64,000 nt of DNA from Opitutales bacterium (GCA_030729385.1 JANQXM010000033.1:1-64000), one strand, 5' to 3'. Shown: positions 9,228 to 21,234, counted from the first letter of the stretch. A program made the numbers and translations. The notes: generated from the sequence alone by a model not told the origin.

Positions 9228-9953
9228 TTATAAAAGTGGTATCCGAAACGCTTCGGCCTCGCTCAACACTGGTGGATTGCCTCGCACAGTTTGAAACCAC
9301 ATATGTGCATTATTCGGTCCGACAACAATTTCTGTAATCGAATCGGTCGCAGCGTCTTCACGCACCATCACTGGACCGAGTGCGGGATCATCCAAGTTAA
9401 ATGAACCATGTTTTGCCTTCAACGCAGTTCGTTCCCGATTTTGTCCAGCTAACAAATCAAAGCGAAACGCCTCACAATCTTCCCGCCGGAAAGAAGAAGT
9501 AGTCAGCACGTGCAAGCCTCCCTCACCAGTCAAAGAAAGCTCAGTCAGTGACTCGCCATCCCACGCACGGGCGAGTGGCCCATCTTCACGACCGAATGCG
9601 AATAAGAGAAAACCGGGATAAATAGATGCATCTAAAGCACTCATCACCTCCATACAATCAGCTGCCGTCTCACAGCGATCGAGCAATTCCAAAACCAGTT
9701 TACCGCGGCTACGTTGCCCCGGTTGAGCCTCCTGAAAAAAAGGATAATTATTTAAGACCGCGACAATCAAGCCGCACTCATTCACCCCCACCCATGTGCC
9801 TCCTGCATCCGGATCACGCGGCGTTAAGATCGATCGACCGGAATCGCCTTCGATCACACGAGGCACCTCGCCATGCGAACGCGTCCGCTTCTCATCGCGA
9901 TTAAATACGATGCCGCGCTCGGTCTCGACTGCCCACCAACTAAGCGTGCACAT
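9228..9953 (-). CDS. NRDE family protein (TANGO2-like)
   Basis: The 241-residue protein opens MCTLSWWAV and has the diagnostic NRDE motif in VFNRDEKRTR, followed by DPDAGGTWVGVNECG, which together define the NRDE/TANGO2 family. Cys2 sits where N-terminal nucleophile enzymes have their catalytic residue, although an enzymatic activity is not settled for this family. Human TANGO2 has been tied to lipid and heme handling, so a link with the lipid genes upstream is possible but is inference. The start is the ATG at 9953, 6 bp after the stop of the DinB-like gene, suggesting cotranscription. Confidence 0.85.
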   Translation of the reverse strand: MCTLSWWAVETERGIVFNRDEKRTRSHGEVPRVIEGDSGRSILTPRDPDAGGTWVGVNECGLIVAVLNNYPFFQEAQPGQRSRGKLVLELLDRCETAADCMEVMSALDASIYPGFLLFAFGREDGPLARAWDGESLTELSLTGEGGLHVLTTSSFRREDCEAFRFDLLAGQNRERTALKAKHGSFNLDDPALGPVMVREDAATDSITEIVVGPNNAHMWFQTVRGNPPVLSEAEAFRIPLL

Positions 9954-9959
9954 AACCAG

Positions 9960-10487
9960 TTATGAAGACGCGGGGTACTTACCTTGCTCATAGCGCTGCG
10001 TCGAAGGCGCCACTCCAAAACTCGTAGGCAAAGCAACGCCACGTCCATGCGCAATCATAGCAATCAAGGCGTTATGATGCACCGTGTGGCCAAGTAAAAA
10101 TTGCAACTCACGCCCGAGCGAACTGGGCAGCCAATCTCGGTGTAGAACCCCTGCTTCACTTTCTTCGCGCACTTCAAGCGTGATTTCTTCATGCGACCGC
10201 AAAGCATCCAATTGAAGCATATACTTTCGTATCAATTCTGCAGCAACTTCTCGCGATTCCTCGATCATCGTGTTTCGCTCACGGCATTCGTAGTCAATAC
10301 GCCGCACATCTAAACCATCGAAGAACGCTGTGAAATGCCCAATATTATGGCGTAAATGCATGCCTACACTACTGGTGTAAAATCCGTCCGTCGGGGCGCG
10401 GTAATATTCAGCTGAAAGCACCGCCAGCAAGTCGAGCTCCTGCTCTAAGGCCGAATGAACTGCGTCTATTATTGAATCAAATCTCAT
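9960..10487 (-). CDS. DinB-like four-helix-bundle protein
   Basis: The 175-residue protein is almost all helical. It has histidines spaced as in the DinB/YfiT metal-binding superfamily: MHLRHNIGHF near residues 43-52 and LLGHTVHHNALI near 131-142. Members are metal-dependent thiol transferases or uncharacterised damage-induced proteins. No substrate can be named. The gene sits between pgpA (48 bp upstream) and the NRDE gene (6 bp downstream) and is probably part of the same transcript. No SOS-like box is seen in front of it, so DinB here means fold only. Confidence 0.7.
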   Translation of the reverse strand: MRFDSIIDAVHSALEQELDLLAVLSAEYYRAPTDGFYTSSVGMHLRHNIGHFTAFFDGLDVRRIDYECRERNTMIEESREVAAELIRKYMLQLDALRSHEEITLEVREESEAGVLHRDWLPSSLGRELQFLLGHTVHHNALIAMIAHGRGVALPTSFGVAPSTQRYEQGKYPASS

Positions 10488-10534
10488 ATTGTCTGTTTCG
10501 AATAGGACGCAGTGCGGCTTGAATTATTCCGAAC

Positions 10535-11065
10535 TTAAAAGATAAAATGCAAAATCAGATGCAGACAGACACAGGAAACGACGCCTGCCGCCAAGTCATC
10601 CACCACGCAACCTAAGCCTCCGGGCAAATTCTGTAGTTTCGAAATCCCAAAAGGTTTAAAAATATCAAATATTCGAAACAGCGCAAAACCACCGAGCAAC
10701 ACAGGCCAACCACCATGTGTGGCAATCAGACCATTGTGCCCGCCCATACCAAAGAAAACCAGCGGCACGGCGATGAACTCATCCAGAATAATCATGCCCG
10801 GGTCACGCATTTGCAGACGACGCTCAGCTGCATCGCAAATACCGATCGCCAGATAAGTCAACAAAGCCGCCCACAAGACAAAGCCCAAAAACGAACTATT
10901 ATAGAACAAGACTCCATAAAGCCCGATACCAGCCACGCTGCCGACAGTGCCAGGTCCTTTTTTGACCAAACCAAGTGGTCCTAATGTCGCCAAGCCGACG
11001 ACCACGGACGTCGAGAGCAACGACGTCCAAGGGAAGTAACGCTGAAAACTATTCGGATTTACCAT
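10535..11065 (-). CDS. pgpA: Phosphatidylglycerophosphatase A
   Basis: PgpA removes the phosphate from phosphatidylglycerophosphate to give phosphatidylglycerol. The 176-residue membrane protein shows the family pattern: [14 protein letters not shown] near the N-terminus, [17 protein letters not shown] in the middle, [16 protein letters not shown], and [14 protein letters not shown] near the C-terminus, with the acidic residues expected at the active site. About four hydrophobic stretches are present. It overlaps the end of pgsA by 17 bp, so the two consecutive steps of phosphatidylglycerol synthesis are translationally linked. Confidence 0.88.
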   Translation of the reverse strand: MVNPNSFQRYFPWTSLLSTSVVVGLATLGPLGLVKKGPGTVGSVAGIGLYGVLFYNSSFLGFVLWAALLTYLAIGICDAAERRLQMRDPGMIILDEFIAVPLVFFGMGGHNGLIATHGGWPVLLGGFALFRIFDIFKPFGISKLQNLPGGLGCVVDDLAAGVVSCVCLHLILHFIF

Positions 11066-11651
11066 CGTTTTCTCCTGTAAAAATAGACCAATACTTCACC
11101 ATATACATCGTGCCCGAAGATACCGTCAGCAAGGTGGCCACGACGAAAAAGCCGAGTCCGCCCCAATGCAAGGTGTCGCCTACGACAGCTGGCACCAATT
11201 CGGGGAAGTCTTTACGCACCGCGATCGCCATGAGTAATAGAATCGCCGAAACCATTTGCGAGACGGTCTTGTGCTTCCCGGATTTTTCAGCAGCCAAAAC
11301 CACACCAGAGCTAGCCGCCACTAAACGAAGCCCCGTGATTAAAAATTCACGACTAAGAATCAGTAGAAGAAGAAATAGCGACCAAAGGCCTGGCAATACA
11401 CCCATCACCAAAAGTGCAATAAACAGACCGACCATGAATACCTTATCGGTGAGCGCATCCATCAGTTTGCCGAAATTCGAGACGAGGCCCTGCTTCCGCG
11501 CGTAATAGCCGTCTGCCCAATCCGTCAACGCACCGATGATAAAGAGTATAAAAGCAATCGTGCTAGCTCCTGTGAACTGAGCATGCAAAAAGGCAACAAC
11601 CCCGAAAAGTATCGGGATACGGGAGAGTGTGAGAAGATTTGGTAGATTCAC
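11049..11651 (-). CDS. pgsA: CDP-diacylglycerol--glycerol-3-phosphate 3-phosphatidyltransferase
   Basis: PgsA makes phosphatidylglycerophosphate from CDP-diacylglycerol and glycerol 3-phosphate in the inner membrane. The CDP-alcohol phosphotransferase motif D..DG..AR........G...D...D is visible from [12 protein letters not shown] to [10 protein letters not shown] (about residues 43-69). The 200-residue length and about six hydrophobic stretches fit. The N-terminus [14 protein letters not shown] is the family standard, which fixes the start at 11651. It is the first gene of a minus-strand run continuing with pgpA. Confidence 0.92.
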   Translation of the reverse strand: MNLPNLLTLSRIPILFGVVAFLHAQFTGASTIAFILFIIGALTDWADGYYARKQGLVSNFGKLMDALTDKVFMVGLFIALLVMGVLPGLWSLFLLLLILSREFLITGLRLVAASSGVVLAAEKSGKHKTVSQMVSAILLLMAIAVRKDFPELVPAVVGDTLHWGGLGFFVVATLLTVSSGTMYMVKYWSIFTGENDGKSE

Positions 11652-11779
11652 GCGTGCTAGGCTGTCCCCAGATGAGCTCGCGGGCTAGCCCAAAATACAA
11701 AGACTTCACTCGAATTGTGGTATCCTTTGCTTTGACTCCGAGTTTGTAACAAACATAGTTGAGTTTTTAACTACCCGAC

Positions 11780-12751
11780 ATGAAAGCAATAATCTGGGGC
11801 TCATGTGCCTCACTCCCCTCACCAGCATCTTCTGAAGTCATTCGACAGAAGGTCAAAAATGCTCTATGGGGAGCACGTAACGAGCGTTTTCAAACCGAGG
11901 GCGATGTTGACAAATACTTGGAACGCCTACCGCACAGCGCACATGGCACCTACAAGGCAAATACCTCTTGCGTCCAAATCGATGCTGGCACCGAGGATGT
12001 CATCATTTGCGATGCAGGCACAGGCATACGGGACTACGCATTGAGTATCGATCCCAGCACCTACCCAAAGACCTACCACATTTTCATCTCACATTTACAT
12101 TGGGATCACATTCAAGGCTTTCCCTTCTTCGCACCCGCCTATGTGTCTGGAAACCGCATTATTTTCCACGGGTTCCACTCAACCATCGAAAGCGCGATTC
12201 GTGAGCAGATGCAACCTCCCTGCTTCCCTGTCCCCTTTGAAACGATGCAAGCCACGATCGAATTCGATATACGCGAAACCGGCGATTCCTTCAAAGTCGG
12301 CGATGTCGAGGTGAGCACGATCAAGCAAGATCACCCCGGCGACTCATGGGGCTATCGATTCGAACAAGCGGGCAAATCTATCATCTACTCTTCCGATTCC
12401 GAGCACGGCCCGGAAGCCAAAGACGAAGATTACCACTTTATCGATTTCTTCAAAGACGCCGACGTGCTTATCTTTGATGGACAATATACCTTCGAAGATG
12501 CCAACAATGCCAAGCGCCACTGGGGACACTCAGACCACATGACTGCTGTAGAGCTCGCGGCTCGGGCAAAAGTCAAAAAGCTGACAGTCTTCCACCATGA
12601 ACCAGCTCACTCTGACCGTGATATCGAAAATATCCATGAAGAGGCACTCGCATACAGTGAAGCTTACAATCGCACCGCCACTCCTGAGGCCAGCCATCTC
12701 TACCCCGAGCAAATCACACTCGCTTACGATGGCTTGATCCTCGAAGCTTAG
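11780..12751 (+). CDS. MBL-fold metallo-hydrolase
   Basis: The 323-residue protein has the metallo-beta-lactamase metal motif HLHWDH at residues 105-110 (SHLHWDHIQGFPFF), further ligand candidates in IKQDHPGDS and IIYSSDSEHG, and a late His in KLTVFHHEPAHSD. It belongs to the RNase Z/cyclic-phosphodiesterase-like side of the fold, but it is not a standard RNase Z and the substrate is unknown. The Trp in place of Ser/Thr within the HxHxDH motif is seen in several uncharacterised MBL groups. It has no signal peptide. It begins a plus-strand pair with the ribonuclease D-like gene 30 bp downstream. Confidence 0.8.
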   Translation: MKAIIWGSCASLPSPASSEVIRQKVKNALWGARNERFQTEGDVDKYLERLPHSAHGTYKANTSCVQIDAGTEDVIICDAGTGIRDYALSIDPSTYPKTYHIFISHLHWDHIQGFPFFAPAYVSGNRIIFHGFHSTIESAIREQMQPPCFPVPFETMQATIEFDIRETGDSFKVGDVEVSTIKQDHPGDSWGYRFEQAGKSIIYSSDSEHGPEAKDEDYHFIDFFKDADVLIFDGQYTFEDANNAKRHWGHSDHMTAVELAARAKVKKLTVFHHEPAHSDRDIENIHEEALAYSEAYNRTATPEASHLYPEQITLAYDGLILEA

Positions 12752-12781
12752 ACTGCGCTCTTATTATAATTCTCCCATCAA

Positions 12782-13396
12782 ATGTCCGATTCGACCACCC
12801 CAGAAACACGAAGTATATCCAAAGCTGAAATTAATGACCTACCCTTGATCGCATGGGAAGGACCCATCGAGATTTTAAACACGGTCGAAGAAATGACTGC
12901 GGTCTGCGAAAAACTGACGCAAGAATCACATCTTGGTTTCGACACTGAGACACGCCCCACTTTTAAAAAAGGTGAATACTACCCTCCCGCGTTAGTCCAA
13001 CTGGCAACTGAAGATTGCGTGTATTTGTTCCGCATTTCTAAAGTCCAGACCCTCGCACCACTGCTGCCGATACTTGAATCTCCCGAGATATTAAAGACAG
13101 GCGTCGCCATTAAAGATGACGTAAAAGAGCTCCGCGCCATGGAGGATTTCGAGCCAGCGGGCTTTTACGAAATTGCCGAGCTCACTCGCAAATTGGGCTA
13201 CGAAAACCGCGGCCTCCGTGCACTTGCTGGGCTCTGCCTCGGCGGACGCATCAGCAAAGCCGCTCAAGTCTCGAACTGGGCACGTAGCGAACTAGACGAT
13301 AAGCAAATTCGCTACGCCGCCACCGATGCCTGGATCAGTCGAGCCATTTACCAAAAGGCCATCCAAGAACAAGCCCTCCAGCAAACGAATGCCTAA
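12782..13396 (+). CDS. Ribonuclease D-like 3'-5' exonuclease (DEDDy)
   Basis: The 204-residue protein is a single DEDD exonuclease domain. Exo I is FDTET with D54 and E56, Exo II lies in GVAIKDDVKEL with D112/D113, and Exo III is YAATDAW with Y178 and D182, giving the DEDDy subtype of RNase D and WRN-type exonucleases. The HRDC domains of full RNase D are absent. Such stand-alone domains act on RNA or DNA; which applies here cannot be decided. It directly follows the MBL gene. Confidence 0.85.
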   Translation: MSDSTTPETRSISKAEINDLPLIAWEGPIEILNTVEEMTAVCEKLTQESHLGFDTETRPTFKKGEYYPPALVQLATEDCVYLFRISKVQTLAPLLPILESPEILKTGVAIKDDVKELRAMEDFEPAGFYEIAELTRKLGYENRGLRALAGLCLGGRISKAAQVSNWARSELDDKQIRYAATDAWISRAIYQKAIQEQALQQTNA

Positions 13397-13518
13397 ATCG
13401 ATCTAATAACTTTAGCTATTAACATCGGATCGCTTGACCTTAAACTGCCAAATGTCTCTTAATACCTAATTCCACACTGAGATAATACATCTCCAAATTT
13501 ACCCAAAACTCCCATCTC

Positions 13519-14901
13519 ATGATCACCGAGCCAAAAAAGCGCAAAATCAACCCCATGCTGCTGAACGTCATTCTGATCAGCTTGCTGTTACACGTTGTAG
13601 CAATCTTCATTCTGGGAAGTATCACGATCATCAAATACATCATCCCGGATGACGCAAAATTTGAAGAACCTCCGGTAATCGAAGAAATCGAGCCGCCGAA
13701 AGAGGTGAAAATTGAGATCAAGCAACAAGCCGCGCCTCAAAACCAGCCGATGAACAACTTGCGCATGAAGCAAGTCGGCAATATCGCAATTTCCAACATC
13801 GATGTCGAACTTCCCACGATGGAAGAATCATTCACTGTCAGCTCTGGAATCGGTGGACTCGGTGGCGGCAGCCTTCTCGGCGGCACCAAAGGTTCGCTCG
13901 GCATGGGCATCTCAAATGTCAGTGTTTTCGGACTCAAAACAAAAGCCGAACGCTTACTCTTCATCATCGATGCCAATCGTGAAATGGTCACCGACAAAAA
14001 AGGTGGCTTGAACAGCTACAAAATCATTAAAGACGAGATCACCGACATGGTAGGCAATCTCTCCGCGGGCACGCTCTTCAACGTCATGCTCTATGACCGT
14101 AGCAGAACCATGCTCTATAAGCCTCAACTCTCCTCTGCAGGAACGGAGGCACACCAGGGCTTGGTGCAGTGGGTTAGCGCAATCAACTCTGTAGATACCA
14201 ACATTGGACTCGAGGGCAACCGCCTCGCAAAAAGACCACAAATTGTCACACTCAACGACGATGAAGAGGTATTCCCTACACTTAGACACGGGTGGCGCGG
14301 GAATGAAACCGCATTCCTAACTCAATACGCACTGGAGCAGGACGTGGACGCGATTTTCTTCATCACCGGATATCATCGTGGATTCGAAACTTTGCGCCGC
14401 ACGCCGAATGAACGAGAAGAAGCTGAATGGCAGCGTAAAATCGCACAGCCTAGTTACATTAAACAACTTGCAGCGCATAACCTGGAGAAGCCAGAAATGC
14501 AAAAACGTATCGACGCAGAGATGGCCAAGATTAACAAAGCGCGAGCCGCCAAAGGAGAACCAGACCGCATCCTTGCGCAACGCCACGGCATCTACTCGAA
14601 TGCCAACGAACTCAAGCTCCCATGGAAAACGTCTCACCCCGGACATAGACCCAGCTTCGAAATTAGCGACCAGTTAGTCGGCAAGTATTTCAAAAAGCTC
14701 ACTGATACTCTTTATAAGGATAAAAATAAGACAGAGCCATCGATCAACGTCGTGCTCTTTCTCGCGGGCGATGAGAACTTCAATGAACAGTCGGAAGCTC
14801 AGCTTAAAGACTATGTCCGACAGTTCTCTGGAAAATATCGCATCATTCGCGGCTTGAATGAAATCCAGTCTGCACGCTCTTCAAAGGAAACGACAAACTA
14901 A
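13519..14901 (+). CDS. Membrane-anchored TonB-like/VWA-like protein of unknown function
   Basis: The 460-residue protein has a short cytoplasmic start, one membrane helix (about 14-41), and a TonB-like acidic/proline segment (FEEPPVIEEIEPPKEVKIEI). A glycine-rich linker follows (SSGIGGLGGGSLLGG, about 110-130). From about residue 145 a domain begins LLFIIDANREM, reminiscent of the first strand of a von Willebrand A domain, but without the DxSxS metal motif. The remainder includes an Arg/Glu/Lys-rich helical stretch around 300-350. Family function is unknown. A strong hairpin terminator follows the stop, so it is probably monocistronic. Confidence 0.65.
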   Translation: MITEPKKRKINPMLLNVILISLLLHVVAIFILGSITIIKYIIPDDAKFEEPPVIEEIEPPKEVKIEIKQQAAPQNQPMNNLRMKQVGNIAISNIDVELPTMEESFTVSSGIGGLGGGSLLGGTKGSLGMGISNVSVFGLKTKAERLLFIIDANREMVTDKKGGLNSYKIIKDEITDMVGNLSAGTLFNVMLYDRSRTMLYKPQLSSAGTEAHQGLVQWVSAINSVDTNIGLEGNRLAKRPQIVTLNDDEEVFPTLRHGWRGNETAFLTQYALEQDVDAIFFITGYHRGFETLRRTPNEREEAEWQRKIAQPSYIKQLAAHNLEKPEMQKRIDAEMAKINKARAAKGEPDRILAQRHGIYSNANELKLPWKTSHPGHRPSFEISDQLVGKYFKKLTDTLYKDKNKTEPSINVVLFLAGDENFNEQSEAQLKDYVRQFSGKYRIIRGLNEIQSARSSKETTN

Positions 14902-14911
14902 GGTCCCAACA

Positions 14912-14941
14912 AAAAGGGCGCGCCTTGCGGCACGCCCTTTT
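14912..14941. terminator. Bidirectional terminator between convergent genes
   Basis: AAAAGGGCG (14912-14920) pairs perfectly with CGCCCTTTT (14933-14941). The A-run before and T-run after the stem allow it to terminate both the plus-strand TonB-like gene and glgP on the minus strand. Confidence 0.85.
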
Positions 14942-14962
14942 GAAATTATTCTAAGCTGACGG

Positions 14963-17488
<2,526 letters not shown>

Positions 17489-17655
17489 GGAAATTGAATA
17501 ATTGTGTGGTTATTGGCGTCAAAAATCCCGCCAAGAGCGAAAACCCATAGTGTTTTCGGGCGTCTATGGAAGAAGAAAGCATCAATGAGGGTCTTTATCA
17601 GGAAATGTGATATTTAGAGCAAAACTTGTGCCACCCTGATGCTACGCCCCTCTGC

Positions 17656-19086
17656 TTACACTTCAACACAGGGCAGTAGTGCCGCATCCTTCATACCGTG
17701 GATAATTTTCTTATCCGCCGGACAGAGCGTCGCCAAAATGCCATGCAACTGGGCGGCGTGCGCTTCTTCATCCACAAAATAATATGGGCAAAGACGCATA
17801 CGACCTTCCATTTGGTAAATACCACTCCCATCAGGCGCATACACAGGATGGCTCAGGCGCTTCGGCTTCTCGTAGGTCTGCAAAATATGCAGCGAGGTGT
17901 CCGACATCGTGATCGCCTGCTGAATAGCCGACTCCCAGTCCACCCGAGACGAATCACTCCCCAAGGTCACACTACGAGCCCCCCACGCACTTTCGTGAAA
18001 ACCACTGATCTTAATAATCAAATTCCGCTCCTTTTTAGTCGCATCGACCAATTGTGACCAAGTCGTGATCGGCTTACCTCCGATATAAGGTGCATCCAGC
18101 ACCGCATTGGGTGGCAGCTCAACAGGGTCCATCACCCAAGTCTGCGGAATCACACGCTTCAGCACACGATAGGACTGCTTCGGCAGGCTCTCCTGCCAGT
18201 AATCCTCAAGAACATGGTGGCGGAAGAGTGCTAAACTGAGCTTCTCCTCCTGGAAAGGTCGCATCGGTGGCGTCAGACTGAGCTGCGCTTCTCGTCGGGC
18301 TTTAAGTAAAAACTCGGCAATCGAGACATTCGCCAAATCAAACAACTCCCAAAATCGATAAATCACATCTACTTGCTGAGGATCGCCGTCAATGCCGACG
18401 CAGATCTTATCTCCAAGCGGCATCACATCGTTCGGGTGAAACACATGCACCCGGCGCCCGCGCTGCCGAAGTTGTGAACTGAGCCACTCCATCTCTGGAC
18501 GGTAAGTCGCCGCCTCATCACTCACGACAATCGCAATAAAGGGTGCAGTCATCGCGGGGGCACGCGAACAAAGCGCTCCATAGAAAGCCTCAATCATGTC
18601 TTCCCCTCCGGCGCCGATCAAAGCATCACCATGAAACGGGATGTAGAGACGATTTAAGAACGCCGTCAGCCCAATGCCTCCTGGCACCGAATCGATCTCA
18701 GTCATCGCAAAGCCCGAGTCGGTCATCAATAGGTCCGGGCGTATCACCATCGGCGTCGTTCCGCGCAATGCCTTCGAACGCGCGTGCTCAATCAGGGATT
18801 CTGGCTTACCCCGATCCAAATATTCCGCCACCCATGGAGCTTTTAATTCGCGATTGCGTAGCAAATTCTTCCCTTCCACCGAGCGCAAATACAGCGTCTC
18901 TTGCGCACGATAAAAATCATAACAAGCCTGTCCGATCAGACGTATCTCCTTCACTTGCGCGGAAGTGAGCGGAAAAGCGTCGGGTGAATAACGCCAAGTC
19001 TTGTTCTCAAACAAAGACTGATCGGAAAACGCCTGAAGCGCATCTTCGTAGCGGAGACCGCCGGTGCTTTGTGTGGTTTCATTCAT
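17656..19086 (-). CDS. Uncharacterised protein with ATP-grasp-like features
   Basis: I do not recognise a named function for this 476-residue soluble protein. The segment VIRPDLLMTDSGFAMTEIDS followed by VPGGIGLTAFLN resembles the metal- and nucleotide-binding core of circularly permuted ATP-grasp enzymes (glutathionylspermidine-synthase-like and related peptide ligases). NLIIKISGFHESAWGARSV in the C-terminal half could supply the ATP-binding lysine. There is no signal peptide or membrane helix. It stands alone between prfB and glgP. The assignment rests on motif resemblance only. Confidence 0.45.
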   Translation of the reverse strand: MNETTQSTGGLRYEDALQAFSDQSLFENKTWRYSPDAFPLTSAQVKEIRLIGQACYDFYRAQETLYLRSVEGKNLLRNRELKAPWVAEYLDRGKPESLIEHARSKALRGTTPMVIRPDLLMTDSGFAMTEIDSVPGGIGLTAFLNRLYIPFHGDALIGAGGEDMIEAFYGALCSRAPAMTAPFIAIVVSDEAATYRPEMEWLSSQLRQRGRRVHVFHPNDVMPLGDKICVGIDGDPQQVDVIYRFWELFDLANVSIAEFLLKARREAQLSLTPPMRPFQEEKLSLALFRHHVLEDYWQESLPKQSYRVLKRVIPQTWVMDPVELPPNAVLDAPYIGGKPITTWSQLVDATKKERNLIIKISGFHESAWGARSVTLGSDSSRVDWESAIQQAITMSDTSLHILQTYEKPKRLSHPVYAPDGSGIYQMEGRMRLCPYYFVDEEAHAAQLHGILATLCPADKKIIHGMKDAALLPCVEV

Positions 19087-19174
19087 CCTAGATCCAAGCG
19101 CAACTAATCACGCCCGCCTATTCATCCAACACGAAGCCGACGGCGTCAAGCCGCAGCCTAGAGTTTTCGGAAAA

Positions 19175-20336
19175 TCACTCGTCACCAAAATCTCTATCCG
19201 CCGCCGCCTTTCGAGAGGTTGGTCCCCCCGCACGTAGCCATGCATGGATAAACGGATCGAGCTCCCCATCCATCACCGCCTGCACGTTACCGGTTTCCAC
19301 TCCAGTGCGCAGGTCTTTAACCATCTGATACGGCTGGAAGACATACGACCGGATTTGATTCCCCCATGCGATGTCGCCCTTTTCACCATAGAATTTCTCC
19401 ATCTCATTGCGCTTCTCATCCTCCTGCTTTTCGTAGAGGCGCGATTTCAATGTGCGCATCGCAGTGGCCTTGTTCTTGATTTGTGAGCGATCATTCTGAC
19501 AAGTCACCACGATCCCCGAAGGAATGTGCGTGAGGCGCACGGCCGACTCTGTCCGATTCACGTGCTGCCCGCCTTTACCGCTGGCGCGATACACATCCGT
19601 GCGAATCTCTGAAGGATCGATGACAATATCTGCATCATCCTCCAGCTCAGCAATCACATCGACCGAAGAGAAAGAAGTATGTCGACGCGCATTTGAATCA
19701 AAGGGGCTGATCCGAACCAATCGGTGCACCCCGCGCTCCGCCTTGGCATAGCCGAAAGCATTCGGTCCCGTAATGCGCATCGTGGCGGAACTAATGCCCG
19801 CCTCTTCACCGGGCTGTATGTCCAACACTTCCACGCTAAAGTCAGCACTCTCCGCCCAACGCGTATACATCCGCAGCAACATGTCGGCCCAATCACAAGA
19901 CTCCGTGCCACCTGCACCGGAGTTCACCGTGAGCAAGGCATTGCAACCATCGTTCGGTCCACTGAGAAACGAAGCCAGCTCCAGTTGGTCCAACTTGGGC
20001 TGCAAACGATGTAAGGTATCGATCACTTCCTGCTGATACGCTTCCGCATCCGGATCGTCGTCCATCTCATCCACCAATTCGAGCATCGCCTTCATGTCAG
20101 CAATCTCCGCATTAAAGGCAGCCGCCGGATTCACCGTATTCTTTAAACGGTTCGCTTCGCCGATAACTTTCTGAGCCGCGGTCTGATCGTTCCAAAAGGA
20201 CGCCTCCGACATTTGCGCGTCTAACTCAGCAATACGTGCCTGCTTCGCAGCGCCGTCAAAGATACCTCCAGATATGGCCCGCGCGACGGGTCAATTCTTG
20301 GATTTGAGAACGGATTTCTGGAGTTAGTAAATTCAT
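19175..20336 (-). CDS. prfB: Peptide chain release factor 2 with programmed +1 frameshift
   Basis: RF2 ends translation at UGA and UAA. Translation starts at the ATG at 20336 and reads 26 codons to an in-frame TGA (20258-20256). A +1 shift at CTTTGAC (20261-20255) then joins the long frame 20257..19175, for about 386 residues. An internal GGAGG just upstream of the slip site is the usual stimulator. The main frame has the RF2 tripeptide SPF in [10 protein letters not shown] and the catalytic GGQ in [12 protein letters not shown]. The first ATG of the second frame is at 20212, so a start there would miss the N-terminal helices. Low RF2 slows termination at TGA and favours the shift, giving autoregulation. 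Confidence 0.95.
20255..20272 (-). promoter_or_regulatory. prfB programmed frameshift site
   Basis: Read on the minus strand: TGGAGGTATCTTTGAC. It has an SD-like GGAGG, a short spacer, the slippery CTT T and the in-frame TGA followed by C. This is the canonical RF2 recoding element. Confidence 0.93.
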
Positions 20337-20354
20337 AGCTCACATAGGAACAAG

Positions 20355-20393
20355 AGAACGTCGAACGTCCAACTCAAAACATTCAATTTTGAA
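20355..20393. repeat. Family C repeat, partial copy
   Basis: GAACGTCGAACGTCCAACTC is followed by CATTCAATTTTGAAC. It matches the larger inverted repeat at 29383-29467 (GAACATCGAACGTCCAAC arm, then CATTCAACATTC). It sits between prfB and ribE and is probably a decayed copy of an intergenic repeat family. Confidence 0.6.
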
Positions 20394-20419
20394 CAAGCTC
20401 AGGGAAAATCTCGCCCCAA

Positions 20420-21013
20420 CTACTGGACGTTCCCAAAGAGCTTTTCCACGTATTTCGCGATCAAATCATATTCCAGGTTCACGCCATCGCCCACCTGCTT
20501 GGTGTGCAAATTCGTCACTTCCATCGTGTGCGGGATCAACCAGATCGCAAAACCCGTCTCATCCACCTCAGAAACCGTCAACGAAATACCATCCACGGTG
20601 ACACAGCCCTTGCTCACAATATACTTCAACTTATCGGCATCCGGTTTAATACGAAAAAAGAAATCCTTCCCACGCGGCTCGATCGCTTCAATTAAGCCCG
20701 TGCCGTCCACGTGACCCGAAACAAAGTGCCCGCCCATACGCGTCGAAGGCAGCAACGCACGTTCCAGATTTACCTTCCCGCCTGGACCAACGCCATCGAT
20801 TGAAGTCAGTCGCTTGGTTTCGCCCAGCAGATCAAACTCGATCCGATTCTCCGAAAATGCCACCGCAGTCAGGCAGCAGCCATTCACTGCTACGCTATCT
20901 CCCATCTGTAGATCCTTTGTGACCACCTGTGCTTCCAGCACAAGGCGCCATGAGTTCGCTTGCTCCTTAAAGGAAACAACCGTCCCCGTTTCTTCAATTA
21001 TTCCGGTAAACAT
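20420..21013 (-). CDS. ribE: Riboflavin synthase, alpha subunit
   Basis: The enzyme dismutates two 6,7-dimethyl-8-ribityllumazine molecules to riboflavin. The 197-residue protein has two lumazine-binding repeats: the first starts [12 protein letters not shown] with [14 protein letters not shown], the second starts about residue 98 ([13 protein letters not shown]) with [16 protein letters not shown]. The ATG at 21013 is fixed by the conserved MFTGIIEE start. It stands apart from other rib genes here. I saw no FMN riboswitch pattern in the roughly 375 bases upstream. Confidence 0.93.
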   Translation of the reverse strand: MFTGIIEETGTVVSFKEQANSWRLVLEAQVVTKDLQMGDSVAVNGCCLTAVAFSENRIEFDLLGETKRLTSIDGVGPGGKVNLERALLPSTRMGGHFVSGHVDGTGLIEAIEPRGKDFFFRIKPDADKLKYIVSKGCVTVDGISLTVSEVDETGFAIWLIPHTMEVTNLHTKQVGDGVNLEYDLIAKYVEKLFGNVQ

Positions 21014-21111
21014 AATTTAGCTATCAAACCCATTACCGATTAAAAGTGAATCGTTAATGAACAATTCTGAAGATTCATCAGAAACACTCATCAGGTAACA
21101 CAGACAATTAA

Positions 21112-21138
21112 TGGAGGGCGATGCTCCGTCATCGCCGC
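21112..21138. repeat. Family A repeat, single hairpin
   Basis: TGGAGGGCGATGCTCCGTC continues to ATCGCCGC. The stem is GGCGATG (21117-21123) with CATCGCC (21130-21136) and the loop is CTCCGT. The same TGGAGG-stem-CTCCGT-stem-CCG pattern recurs at 27241, 44734, 45843 and 52760 with different stem sequences that stay self-complementary. Confidence 0.75.
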
Positions 21139-21194
21139 AAGAGTCATTAGCACTGCACGGCAGTTCAAAGCTGCTCTCATCCGGCTTCATACAC

Positions 21195-21225
21195 AAAAAA
21201 GCCCCCGGACCGAATCCGAAGGCTT
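21195..21225 (-). terminator. Minus-strand terminator after the tRNA relic
   Basis: Arms AAGCC (21199-21203) with GGCTT (21221-21225) and CGGA (21206-21209) with TCCG (21215-21218) form a stem. On the minus strand it is followed by TTTTTT. Confidence 0.75.
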
Positions 21226-21234
21226 AATTGAAAA

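Noticed and set aside
9960-10487. Reading the DinB-like gene as DNA polymerase IV (dinB)
   Set aside because: The name refers to a different fold; no Y-family polymerase motifs and wrong size.
11652-11779. Promoter TTGACT-17-ATAGTT before the MBL gene
   Set aside because: The -10 box matches the consensus poorly; too weak to list as a feature.
17538-17558. Hairpin CGAAAAC/GTTTTCG between glgP and the ATP-grasp-like gene
   Set aside because: Perfect 7-bp stem, but no adjacent T-run in either direction; not a convincing terminator.
21014-21110. FMN riboswitch before ribE
   Set aside because: None of the conserved FMN aptamer blocks were recognised in this stretch.
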